From Trichoplusia ni (taxonomy: Eukaryota; Arthropoda; Insecta; Lepidoptera; Noctuidae): 64,000 bases of DNA. How positions within the stretch are numbered: position 1 is the first letter of the stretch; each line of letters begins with the position of its first letter. This document shows, piece after piece, positions 40,391 through 52,000 of the stretch. Below the pieces are notes generated by a model that saw only the letters and a program-made list of their open reading frames with translations, had not been told where the DNA came from and did no database searches. A program made the translations under genes and the position numbers. The stretch covers positions 8,184,001-8,248,000 of the forward strand of contig NC_039494.1 of NCBI RefSeq assembly GCF_003590095.1, in the 5' to 3' direction.

Positions 40391-40903
40391 GTGTCGCGGC
40401 TTAACTGATAAACGGTTTTGATCGTTGAGATTAAGATTTTTTTTTAATATGTTTGTTTGTTTTTTGGAATTTGGGATCTAGTAATTTTGGGTGGGATGAT
40501 TCAAAGTTTATATGATGATATACATTCAAGAGTTGGGTATCATACAATTTAATTATAGTTCGTATAAAAAGTTATTATATAAGAATCTTAAATCGCAAAC
40601 TTATAAAATAATGAAAAAAAGTGGTTAGATTATATAATAATAATAATAATAATAAAATTTATTTATTTCCAATAAGTGTATACACAGTTACAGATATATC
40701 TTAGGCTATATTTGTAAATACAAATGAATTAGACAACTGTAACCGAACTAGGCAGAGCCTGTATTTCGGTTATCAGTGCCAAAAACCCCTCAAGTATTAT
40801 TATAATTTTAATAGCCATCAGTTAGAATTATACAAATAAAAGGTATAACATTTTTGCAAGTCTAGTTTTTAAACTAATTTAAACAATATTATATTTACTA
40901 AAG

Positions 40904-40906
<3 letters not shown>

Positions 40907-40963
<57 letters not shown>
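40907..40963 (+). repeat. (TG)28 microsatellite
   Basis: 57 uninterrupted bases of alternating T and G. Confidence 0.97.
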
Positions 40964-40965
<2 letters not shown>

Positions 40966-41404
40966 GCTGTGTGTATGTAGGATAAGTGAGTGTGTGTTTT
41001 GTTCAGAACATTGTCGATGTTTTATGTAATGATTAAAGTGGAATATATAAGAGTAGCTCAGTTTCGTCATAGTTGAGTTTCTGTAGATATTGGTATATTT
41101 TCTTCTTGCATTGAGCCTTTGTGAGTGGATAAATATTTAGTATTTTGTTTAATTTATTATAGATATAAGGGCCTATGAAGTTGGAAAACCTAGTGCTGAA
41201 GGTTGTGGAATATGTATGTACTAAGTTATTAGGTGCTTAAGTCGTGGTGGTCTTGCTGTACTACTTATTAATGAATTTGTTTGTACGCGGTGCAGGTTCG
41301 ATTCCAACCCAGTCAAATACCAATGTGATATTGCCAATGTTATAAGTATTTTTTAATTATTTTAAAACACTACTGAGAAATGGTGAAGGAAAAATCGTGA
41401 GGAA

Positions 41405-41520
41405 ACCTAAATACCAAATATTGGAATCTGAAATCGTCCGCAGTGAGCTAGCGTGGGGATCAATGCTCAAACATTCATTATACGAGGAGAGGCCTGTGCC
41501 CAGCAGTGGGGTATTTATAG
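41405..41520 (+). mobile_element. LINE 3' fragments
   Basis: CGCAGTGAGCTAGCGTGGGG followed by GGCCTGTGCCCAGCAGTGGG; two LINE-tail phrases next to each other. Confidence 0.6.
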
Positions 41521-41567
41521 AATAGTAATGTTTTATATTTCCTAACCAGCAAACATTACTAATTTGA

Positions 41568-41792
41568 CTGGCCCTGACTGCTATAACGAAGATCGAGGGT
41601 TCGATTCCCACCCAGGATAATTCTTTGACAGAAGAGCACGATCATATGTTCTGTGTCTGGTTGTAATTTATCTATATTATGTATGCAAGTATTTAGAAAA
41701 GTAAAAGTAGGATTTTCAGTTGTCTAGAACTCGTAATAGAAGCTCTGCTTAGTTTGAGACTAGATGGCGTTGTTTAGAAGTTATAGAATATA
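41568..41792 (+). mobile_element. SINE family C lacking the A box
   Basis: GCCCTGACTGCTATAACG follows ACTG directly, so the GTTGGTCTAGTGGTTAGTG part is missing. B box GGGTTCGATTCCCACCC and the tail GACTAGATGGCGTTG remain. Confidence 0.8.
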
Positions 41793-42027
41793 TTATAATT
41801 CTACTAAACGTCACTAAATCCTCCTAAACAGCTGGACCGATTTGAATGATTTTATGTGTACGGGTGGACCCTCAAATAGTTTAGAAATACAGTGATTGTC
41901 TCTCGTCGCGGCTATTTATATTATATTTTTTATTTATAATTACTGTGAGATGACGTCAGATAGAAAAGTATGGAAGAAGACATGTTGCGCTGCCCCAAAT
42001 AAAATAATAGGGATAAGGGCAGGGGAA

Positions 42028-42029
42028 TG

Positions 42030-42088
<59 letters not shown>

Positions 42089-42102
42089 GATGATGATGAT
42101 GA
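42028..42102 (+). repeat. (GAT)n microsatellite
   Basis: About 25 TGA/GAT units, with two GGT interruptions at regular places. Confidence 0.95.
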
Positions 42103-42225
42103 CTTATTCGTAAACAGTTGGTGGTAATAACTTTGCTGTTGGGGAGTTTGTTGCTCTGTTTTTTCTCTCACAGCAAAAGCACTTAGGAAGCGGTGAAGGG
42201 TGGGCGAAACTGGGTGCTGTCCATT

Positions 42226-42305
42226 GTAACCTGACCTTCAAAAAGTGCAACTTAGTAGCCTAATTAGAATAAATGACTTTTGATGTGATTTTGATTTGAT
42301 TTATT
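42226..42305 (+). mobile_element. short interspersed repeat 3' end
   Basis: ACCTTCAAAAAGTGCAACTT, TAGTAGCCTAATTAGAATAA and TTTGATGTGATTTTGATTTG. Copies at 63029-63095 and, diverged, at 19010 and 43085. Confidence 0.6.
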
Positions 42306-42867
42306 ATTTTTACTCAAGTATCAAGCCTGGTTGGTCGCAGTAGCACGTTTTGCATTCTAGGGATGATCTGTCGAGTGGGTTACACCATCTTACAGCAATT
42401 TACTTGGCTATCTCTATACACATACATGTATAAATGTATATGTATACAATAAGGCTTGTTTACAAGGGGACGCTTGGATGTAAAGGTAGAAAATGTATGA
42501 AAAAAAGGTTTTAGTTAGGGCTGTAATTGTCTGTAGTAATAATCAAAAATAATTGAAAAATTTTAAAGGTCTACTTTACGTTTCTGTGGTTTCGCTTTAA
42601 TTGAAATTAGTTAGAGATTTTATCTTTTAACTATCATCAAATTTACTTGAAAGAGAATCGAACACCTTATTAAAATGTTTGTAATCAGTTATTTTATGTA
42701 TTGATCTTATTAATAATAGTGAAACATAATCTAAATATGATGTCATCGTACGGCTACGGCGTAACTCTTAGCCTACAGCGTAGCTTAAGAAACCACTACG
42801 CTTGATACTATAAGTTTATAAATCAATTTTATCATTTAGTATATTAAAAACAAATAATCGTGGATAG

Positions 42868-42925
42868 ATTTGGGGGAGGCCTTTGCCCAGCAGTGGGACA
42901 CAGTGGGCTAGATAAATAAAAAAGA
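42868..42925 (+). mobile_element. LINE 3' tail
   Basis: GGAGGCCTTTGCCCAGCAGT then GGGCTAGATAAATAAAAAA. Confidence 0.7.
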
Positions 42926-43808
42926 GTTATCTTCTGAAATTTTACTTTTAAGCGGAATTTTGACTGTATAAATTGTGAAATATCTTCTTAGGTTAAATGT
43001 TATATTAAAAATGTATTTTAACCCTTTTCTGAACAACGAAAATTTAAAAAGAAAAACTTAATTAAAGTTTAATAGAAGCTCGTGTAATTAGAGTCATTAT
43101 TGTAACATTTTAAAAGTGCCTATAGAACGACCTATTTAGAATAAAACCTTGTGATTTTGACGTAACAGAAATATTTGCATTTTAATTCAATATGAACACA
43201 TCTTTATCTAAAATACTTTTATCAATATCTAGCGGAATCCTGTCTCATTTGGAATTATTCGCGTTTGTAAGACTCATGAATACTGAGACATCGGGTTCAA
43301 CTTTAATATTCACTATACTAGCTGAGGCCTTCGGTTTTGCCTGAGAACTTCTCGTTATAGTGTAGTAGACAGTATGGGCAAAGGGTAAAGGATAATATAA
43401 GATTTAGATTAAATTTTTTTAGTAATTTTTTCAGATATTCTGCGATTTTTTTTAAGTTGAGACGATTGCTAGAAGTTTTATTAATTGTTTCTTGGTGTCG
43501 TGTGTTATAAATTGTTGCACTAAATTAAGTTTCTTAGGTGTATTAACCAAGAGAAATACAGCATATATTCTTTAAATATACAACGATAGACGATAAACTA
43601 AATTTTATATTTCATTAGACAGAAACATGCCTAATTTCATGTTGCATTACCTTTAAGTAGAAATTCCTATTTTAATAATTAAAAAATTGTGTTCTTTTCG
43701 ATAAAAAAGACATAAATTTGTCGAAACAAATTCATTTTTAATTTAAAATATTATACTATTAAATAAATCACCACTTCACTTCCAAGAATAAACAAATTAA
43801 AAAAAAAA

Positions 43809-44892
43809 CCGGCCAAGTGCGAGTCGGACTCGCGCACCGAGGGTTCCGTACAAACCTGCAAGGTTTACAAAGTTCGTTCATTACGACAATCGAGTCATAT
43901 AAATATATATGACTCGATTGTAAAACGTTGCTTCATGCCAAATTTCAAGATTCTAGGTCGACTGGAAGTACCCTTTAGGTTTTGATTCCCTTGCGAGTAC
44001 TTGCGAGTTTCAAAATATGCAGCTTAAATTGCTGTTTCTTTTGATTGCGTTGACATAGAAGTTTGATTTTGTTACAGCTTAAAGGTATTATAGACCTGAG
44101 TATTTGGTATGAATTTCAATTTAATACCTCTACGCGTTTATGAGGAAATAGGTAGTAAGTTTAAAATTATTAAAAAAAAAATTATTATGTGATGTAACTA
44201 AAAATTTAAGGTTTTCGGAATTTTTCCTTTATGTGTGCTATAAAACGTTGCTTCGTGCCAAATTTCAAGATTCTAGGTCGACTGGAAGTACCCTTTAGGT
44301 TTTGATTCCCTTGCGAGTACTTGCGAGTTTCAAAATATGCAGCTTAAATTGCTGTTTCTTTTGATTGCGTTGACATAGAAGTTTGATTTTGTTACAGCTT
44401 AAAGGTATTATAGACCTGAGTATTTGGTATGAATTTCAATTTAATACCTCTACGCGTTTATGAGGAAATAGGTAGTAAGTTTAAAATTATTAAAAAAAAA
44501 ATATTATGTGATGTAACTAAAAATTTATGGTTTTCGTAATTTTTCCTTTATCTATGCTATAAGACGTTGCTTCGTACCAAATTTCAAGATTCTGAGTTCA
44601 CGGGAAGCACCCTGTAGGTTTTGATTCCCTTGCAAGTGTCGAAAATTTGCGGCATAAACGGCTGTATCTTTTGATTGCGTTGCCTTAGAAGTTTGATTTT
44701 TTCACAGCTTCAAGGGACAGTAGACCTGAGTAATTGATATAAATTTCAGCTTCATACCTCCACGCCTTCCCGAGAAAAAGGGTCTTGACAGACGGACGGA
44801 CGGACGGACGGACAGACGGACGGACAGACGGACAACAAAGTGATCCTATAAGGGTTCCGTTTTTTTCCTTTTGAGGTACGGAACCCTAAAAA
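43809..44892 (+). mobile_element. family H repeat with internal triplication
   Basis: Left end GGCCAAGTGCGAGTCGGACT, right end TACGGAACCCTAAAAAC. Inside are three tandem units of about 320 bp starting AAAACGTTGCTTC at 43922 and 44242 and AAGACGTTGCTTC at 44561; units 1 and 2 are nearly identical, unit 3 is diverged and shorter. A GACG-repeat stretch lies at 44789-44831. Confidence 0.85.
43886..43921. repeat. 16-bp perfect inverted repeat, 4-base loop
   Basis: ACAATCGAGTCATATA, AATA, TATATGACTCGATTGT; ends exactly where the first 320-bp unit begins. Confidence 0.95.
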
Positions 44893-45745
44893 CAGATTAA
44901 AATTAAATAAAACCAGAAAAATCTTAAGCAGACTTAACAAAAATAACAAGAAAAAATCGTTTCTAAACCGACCAATAACGACGGAGACCTTATTAAAAAT
45001 ATACAGCGGGGGTTGAACCCCTACTACGAGAGTTCATCCCCTATTCAACCCCACCCAACCCCCCGTCACACAGTTTATGCCAACGCTTCGGCACAATCGG
45101 GCAGTTTGGGAGACAGCGCCAAACAGCGATAATCTTTTAATATGTGCAATTATCGTGTTTGAGAAAAATCGTCAAATAATCGAGAAAAATACTTAATATT
45201 ATAATACTTAAAAATCGATATATTTATTATCGATTTCAGTGAAAATAAATTGGTTATTCAGGGACATTTTAAGTGAAATAACGTTTAATTTTTGTGTGTT
45301 TCTTTTGTGATAAAGTGTGTACAAATTATTTAAAGATTTTTTTTTATGGCTTTGTGTGATAAACGCTCGTTAGTAATGTTTTATATATTTAAGACGCTGT
45401 GTTTCAAAATTTGATTAAAAAACTGGAAATATAACAGTGTGTGATTAAAAATAAAAATTATCTTAACAAGTTTCTCGGAATACTAAAAATAAAGCCAAAA
45501 ACCAACAGATTATATTAACAGCATCAACTTAGCTTTACCTAGGTTCCGGCTTGTGAATCTTAAATAAACCAAAAAGTTATTGTACTTAGAAAAACCGACG
45601 AAATAAACCATGATATAAAATGTCAGTTTAAAAAAAATCCGCATCTAAAAATACTGATACAAAAAGGAAGCTAAATAAAGAAAACCCAAATGTATCAATA
45701 AAAATAAAACCAAACTTAAAAAAAAAAACACATAAAACAGAAACC
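44893..45745 (+). other. 5' flank and probable leader of bsh
   Basis: Includes a C-rich patch at 45007-45066 (CAACCCCACCCAACCCCC) and then AT-rich sequence up to an A-rich run just before the ATG. No clear TATA or initiator can be assigned. Confidence 0.4.
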
Positions 45746-46055
45746 ATGGATCCAGAAACTCGAAGCGAATCACCAACAGACTCCAACCGGCAGGAACATT
45801 CTTCAAAAACCTCATTTCTAATTGAAGATATCTTGTACCGAGGTCATGAAAATCGTAACTTCAAGAGTCCAGAACAAAGACGCTTTGAATACGATAGGGA
45901 TCCAAAACCCTTTTTTCCTGTGCCTAATGATATAAGACCTCATGTACCGGGGAGAGAAGGGTCCTACCTACAAGTGGCGATGGGTGCCCTTGGGGCATAC
46001 TTGCATACTCCAAATTCTTATAAGGCAGTTGAAGCACCTTATTTTCTATCGCAAG
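45746..46055 (+). CDS. bsh: bsh exon 1 (N-terminus)
   Basis: ATG in context AACCATGG, the first ATG of a clear open frame after an A-rich leader. Encodes residues 1-103 with the SFLIEDIL motif (an Engrailed-homology-like repressor-type short motif at the usual BSX position) and a later GALGAYLHTPNSY segment. Donor GTAAGT-like (GTAAG). Confidence 0.93.
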
Positions 46056-49000
46056 GTAAGTTTTAGAAATTATTAATAGATTAAAAACATTAAAAGACCC
46101 ACGTTTTTAAATGTCAGCCCATTAAAATTTTATCAAAATCGGTCCAGTCGTTTTTGTAGTTGTAAATTGCATTGCCATCGGGTTGGAAGCTACCCTGAAA
46201 ATTTCAGCCTGCTTAATTGAGTTGCAAAAATCCAATCGGTACGACAAATAAACAAGAAAAGTGAGTATATAAAAATGTGCGATAATAGATTCATAGTAAT
46301 TAATGTATATGGAATTTAGTTTTTACGCTAAAATAGGCTATGGAATTGTTTTTGATAAATATTGGAGTTAATAGGGATGATGACTGGGTATAAAAAGAAA
46401 AAATCTCATTAGTCCCTCAGTTAGATAAATGAAAAGATATGTTTTCCTTTTTCAGAAAAACTAGAATTGATAAAGATTAACTGCTTTAAAGTTTAACAGA
46501 GAGGGCTTATGACGTAACGATAGGGTAAAATTTATACTCAATCTTGACGTCACGCTTAAGTTTCATTCACTGTAATTTGGTCAATTTATGTTTGCGGGAC
46601 AAATAAAAAAATACGTATCCATTATTATACAAAAAAAACTACAAGATGGACACTGCAAAAAAAAAATGTCATCATCCCTATTATCATGAATCCCAAGAAA
46701 AGGAGAAAACTAAGATATATTAAGAAAATTCAAAGATATAAGTATATATTTAGGTTAAAGAAATTGCAATATAAGTATTTGTGACGCTTCGGAAGAAAAC
46801 TAGAATATTGATATTGGACCATGATGCTTTCGGTGTCAGAAAACTAAATCCTACTAATATTATAAAGGCGAAAGTTTGTATGTTCGATTTGTTCCTCTTT
46901 CTCCTAAACCCCATTGGACGAATTAGGACGAAACTTTGTACAAAGATAGTTTACAACCAGGATCAAAATATAGTATAGTCTTTATGTTTTCGTAGTTTAA
47001 TTTTTGATTTTTAGCGGGTGTAGCCGCTGACAACAGCTAGTACGAATTTATATAAATACAACCTGATGTAAACCATCCAGGGCACAATAACAACACAATA
47101 ATTATTTATGTAAAGATGAAAGATACGTGCACAATATCTTGGTTCAATAATAGTAAAAAAAAATTGGTAACTTATTTGTAGTTTCCGTGCCTCAAAAAGC
47201 ACTTTTTCATTGACTTTGAATGATGATTGATGATGATGGTTTTAATGATGAATTTGGGGCGTTTTTGAGGGATGTCAACTCATTACAATTCTGAAATAAT
47301 TCATTCACTCAGCAAAAATTTGGTTATACAAGTTCTGATAAACAGTTTATTATTTACTAGCTGTTGCCCGCGACTTCGTCCCCGTGGGTAGAAGATCTAA
47401 GTTATGATTTATACCTGCCGTGTTTTTTTTCACATTTTTCATTGTATCTTCGCTTCTATTAGTCGCAGCGTGATGATATATAGCCTAAAGCCTTCCTCGA
47501 TGAATGGTCTATTCAACAAAAAAAGAATTTTTCAATTTGGACCAGTAGTTCCTGAGATTAGCGCGTTCAAACAAACAAACTCTTCAGCTTTATATATTAG
47601 TACTAGCTGTTGCCCGCGACTTCGTCCACGTGGTTAGAATTTTCCCCATTTTCCATTGTATCTTCGCTCCTATTAGTCGCAGCGTGATGTTATATAGCCT
47701 ATAGCCTTCCTCGATAAATGGTCTATTCAACACAAAAAGAATTTTTCAAATCGAACCAGTGGTTACCGAGATTAGCGCGTTCAAACAAACAAACAAACAA
47801 ACAAACAAACAAACTCTTCAGCTTTATATATTAGTATAGATATAGATTAGTATTAGTATAGAAGTATAGATAAAAGGCGGTAGACTCAAGGGAAATCATC
47901 AAAATGACTCCCTCCGCTTAGGGTTGAGCGGAAGGGAGTGTCAGACTTCTACTGACTAAGTCCCACCCATGTTCCTTCCTTTGCCATTCGTGTTCCGGGG
48001 CAACCCTTTCGGACAGACCTGCTACCTAGACATTTGAATGCCTGTGACCCCTGAGTTTATAATAATAATAAATAAATCAGAGTCAGATAGGAAATATCGA
48101 CTCCAGCGTTCTCAAAAAAGACATGTAAACGTGATAAATTAATATTATAGTGATTTTTTAGTCGTCTTACAAAAGCAGCCCAGTTCATGTATCCAATGAC
48201 TAGAACACGTTCATGATAAAAAAATAGGTATTTATGAGATTTGAATAAATTTAAAATGCAATTTTTATTTAATATTATGATGCTATTCGTTGTTCTTTAG
48301 AAGCACAGCTCTGTTGCGAGCGCGGTCCGAGCCTTGTAACAATGGTGAGGGGCACGGACGGCGGCGTTTTTATAATTTTTAAGAGTATATTTCAGATTTA
48401 TCTTGTTTAGTTTTTCTTCGTACTTATTATCTTAGTTGATGATAAAAAAAGAATAATCGCGCCTAGGGGTATTTAACGTCGGATACATGAACTGGGCTAC
48501 TTTTGTAAGACGACGAAAAAATCACCGTGTATTTGCAGAATAAAAAAATTCATTTCATTTAATTTCCTAGGTTCTAAAAATTGTAAAGCTGGTTGGATAG
48601 CCGTCGGTTAAAAATAGATTGAAGCGGTTTCGAATTTTAATATTATATGGTAAATGCAAAATAAATGTTCGTATTGTTTGGGATGCGAACGGTAACGAAG
48701 GAATCCTATTACTGAGGCTTACTGTGTCCGTCTGTCTGTTACCACACTGTATATTAAGAAAAGTGATAGCTAGATAATTGAAATGCTCAGAGAAGATGTA
48801 ATTCTGGCTTACATTACAAATCCAGGATAAGCCATGTTTGCTATAGTCATAAAGAAAGATGATGATCGATTTTTTAATTTGTTATTTGAACCTATTTTCT
48901 GGCACCCTCAGTATTGAGACCAATATTTCATGAATTCCATAGCGTTTATTTAAATTATTCAATTTGTTTGCTTACATAAAGTTCATAATTTTTCAATGCC

Positions 49001-52000
49001 GCATTAAAATACCGTACTTAAGTCTCCCGTTTCTAAACCAAACCAAAAACCATCGTTACGTTGCTTTTGAAGGCAAGATGTTATCTTTCACTACAAAGAT
49101 ATGGTTAAAAACTAAACACTATTTCAAATATTGAGTTGTTACAAAGTGTATAATGAGTTGTTTCTTCAAATTCTTTCTAGACTTTATCTGTATGCGGTCT
49201 AATGTCATGTTAATCCAATTTCCATTCATTCATTGGCAATTTTCAAAAGCAGAATTGGGGTTAATGCAGTTGCCTGCGGACCCACTCTCAAAAAATTGAA
49301 ATCTGTATCAGTATCCTATGTGTTAATACTGGTTATAAACTATGTATATGTGTACCAAGTTTCGTCTAAATCCGTTCAGTGGTTTTTGCGTGAAAGACAA
49401 ACAAACATCCATACATACAAAAATTCACTTTTTTAATATTATTTATTATTAATAGGGTTATTCTGTATCTTTGTTTCAGGGGTACCATACCATGCATTGT
49501 TCACACCGTCCGAATTGTCTCTCTCAGCTCTTAAGCACTGCAGAAGAAGGAAAGCAAGAACTGTGTTCTCAGATCCACAGTTAACAGGTAAACATCATCA
49601 TCATCATCATATTCATCATCGTCATCTCTTGTCCTCCCACTGCTGGGCATAGGCCTCCCCTTTCACGTGCCAGTGTCTACGGTCCTGTGCCAGCCTCATC
49701 CTGACTCAACCCGAGAATTTTAACTATATCTACAACCCATCTTGCTCTATCAAATATTAGTTCTGTTGATGTTCCAACTTTCCGCCGGTTTGAATTATGA
49801 ATGGGAGTCACTAGTCGTTTAGGAGGAGTTGAGGGATATGCATACTTACAGTAGAATTATCTATTGGCCAACTGGCCCGGGAAAAAATTAAAGCGAGAAA
49901 AAAAAGGTTTTCATATTGTGTGTTTTAGATCCCACTTCTGGGCAAGGTATCCTTCTTTCCTTTCCAGACCTCATTATCTTTTGCGATTTTTTCGCCTCAC
50001 TGTTAGAAAAAAATAATGTTAAGGCCGGGAAATCCTTGTCACTAAGGGTTACGAATAAGATTATAGCTGATTCTTAGATCTACTCAATCTATACTAATAT
50101 TATGGAGAGGAAAGATGAATTTGTTATCATATTTTTTGTTCTAACCAACAGTCCTTGTCACTTCTTGACCGTTTTTTAATTCTTTCACCAATATCAAACT
50201 ACATTATTTCTCAACAATTTGGCGTTCGAAAATGGCGTAACTTGAATAAGTTACGTTTGATTTCGGATAAAGAATAGCCGGTGGGCGCTTACACTTACTT
50301 GTCACGTTGCTCTTCAGAATGGGACCGTAGATACATTTATGTTTTCGTGAAGTAACTAAGTTTATTGTATTTATATTCGACATTGCGACGCTTAAAGTAT
50401 CATCCACCCCACGCCCGAAAATCATCAATAGGGTATTTGAAAAACAAAACTGCTTAGTCCGTCGGACAGTTATCCAAAAAAAATTAAAATATTATACATA
50501 CCTTACTTGCAGAATATTTTTTTTTCATTTCGTTTTACGTCTTGATTTTTGCTCATACCATCTTCGGCCTACCAGGTTTTCGCCGTCCTGTTATGGCTGA
50601 CATCAAGCAATCAATTCTCAAAATTAGAAATTAAGTTATCTTAACCTCAAGAAAAAAATTACAGACAAATTAACAACCTTTTTTGAAGTCGTTTAAAAAG
50701 TAGCTAAGTTTGCCGTTTGAAAGTCTCGCCACATGATAAATATACAATTCTTTGACCCAGGTTTAGAAAAGCGGTTCGAATCCCAGCGCTACCTGTCCAC
50801 CCCAGAACGGGTGGAGCTGGCTGGTGCCCTGAACCTCTCGGAGACGCAGGTCAAGACCTGGTTCCAGAACAGAAGGATGAAGCATAAGAAGCAGATGAGG
50901 AAACAGCAGCAGCAGAGAGGTAAGGGTTAGAACTAAGAAGAATAGTCATTGGAACTTAAGTAGCCGAGTGACGAAGTGACGAGAGTTAAATCTTCGCATA
51001 GGACAAGCGTTTGTGTGATCCACGAATGCTTGTCCTGAGTCTGGGTGTCTTTGTGTATGTGACTTGAATGTTTGTGAAACCCGTCGGGATAGAAGGATTA
51101 ATTCGGGATTATTGGATTATTTTAACCGCTTTATCAACAAAATGAAAATTAAAGGTTAAACAACGGTTGTTGCTATTAAATAGATGGGAGACCCTCTTCT
51201 TTTCTTAGCCTAAAGGTGCCGAAAGTACTCGTACTTGATCTTTTTATCTTTTTGCATCACAGATATGTTTTGAGACATCCTTAAGTCCGTCCGTCATGCT
51301 CCGTGATACTTAGACAGTTGTAATTTTTACAGTTTTCATAGATCTTACATTTGTGTTGCCGCTGTAAGATCAAATCCTAAAAAGAAAGCTCAAGGTTTAG
51401 CTACGCTTGTTCAAGAATTTCGAAGGGTTATCAATTTTCACCAATTACCAAACTTTCGGCAACACGCATTTTTTTTTAAATCGACCGATTTCCCCATAAG
51501 TTATTACGTGCTCTACTAACACTGCACTACACACTAGTTAGTAGGTTCGCACAGCAAAAATAACAGTAGAATTTGAGAACCTATCATAGGGCCCCGTTGG
51601 TTGAATTTACGTCAGGGCCCGGCTGCCTTAATACGGCACTGGAATCCAGGCATGCACAAGTTAAAGTTTCCAATAGCCTCGGTATTTCTTAGTCATGTAA
51701 CTTTGGTAACGCAAGGGTGTATAGACATGAAGTTTTACGTAAGTTACAACAAGGTTTAATTACTTTTAACTTTAGTTGTTGCAATATCTTGCTGAAGTTT
51801 GACTAACTAAATAGGTTAAATAGGGGTTAAAGAATTGCCTGTTTATCGTAGTAATACCGTTTTTTATATGAGTATGAATGAAATGATTTCCAAAATGTTG
51901 AACTGAACGTTTTAAGGGTTTCTTGCCCAAAATGTTATAGGCTTCTTTTTTGGGAAAATTTTGTGTGTTAGCCGCAATGGTGAAGATTTGTAAGCTGCGA

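Noticed and set aside
41956..42171. Ser-rich small protein on - strand
   Set aside because: Translation of the GAT microsatellite.
44893..45745. TATA-type promoter for bsh
   Set aside because: The region is AT-rich throughout, so TATA-like strings are uninformative without start-site data.
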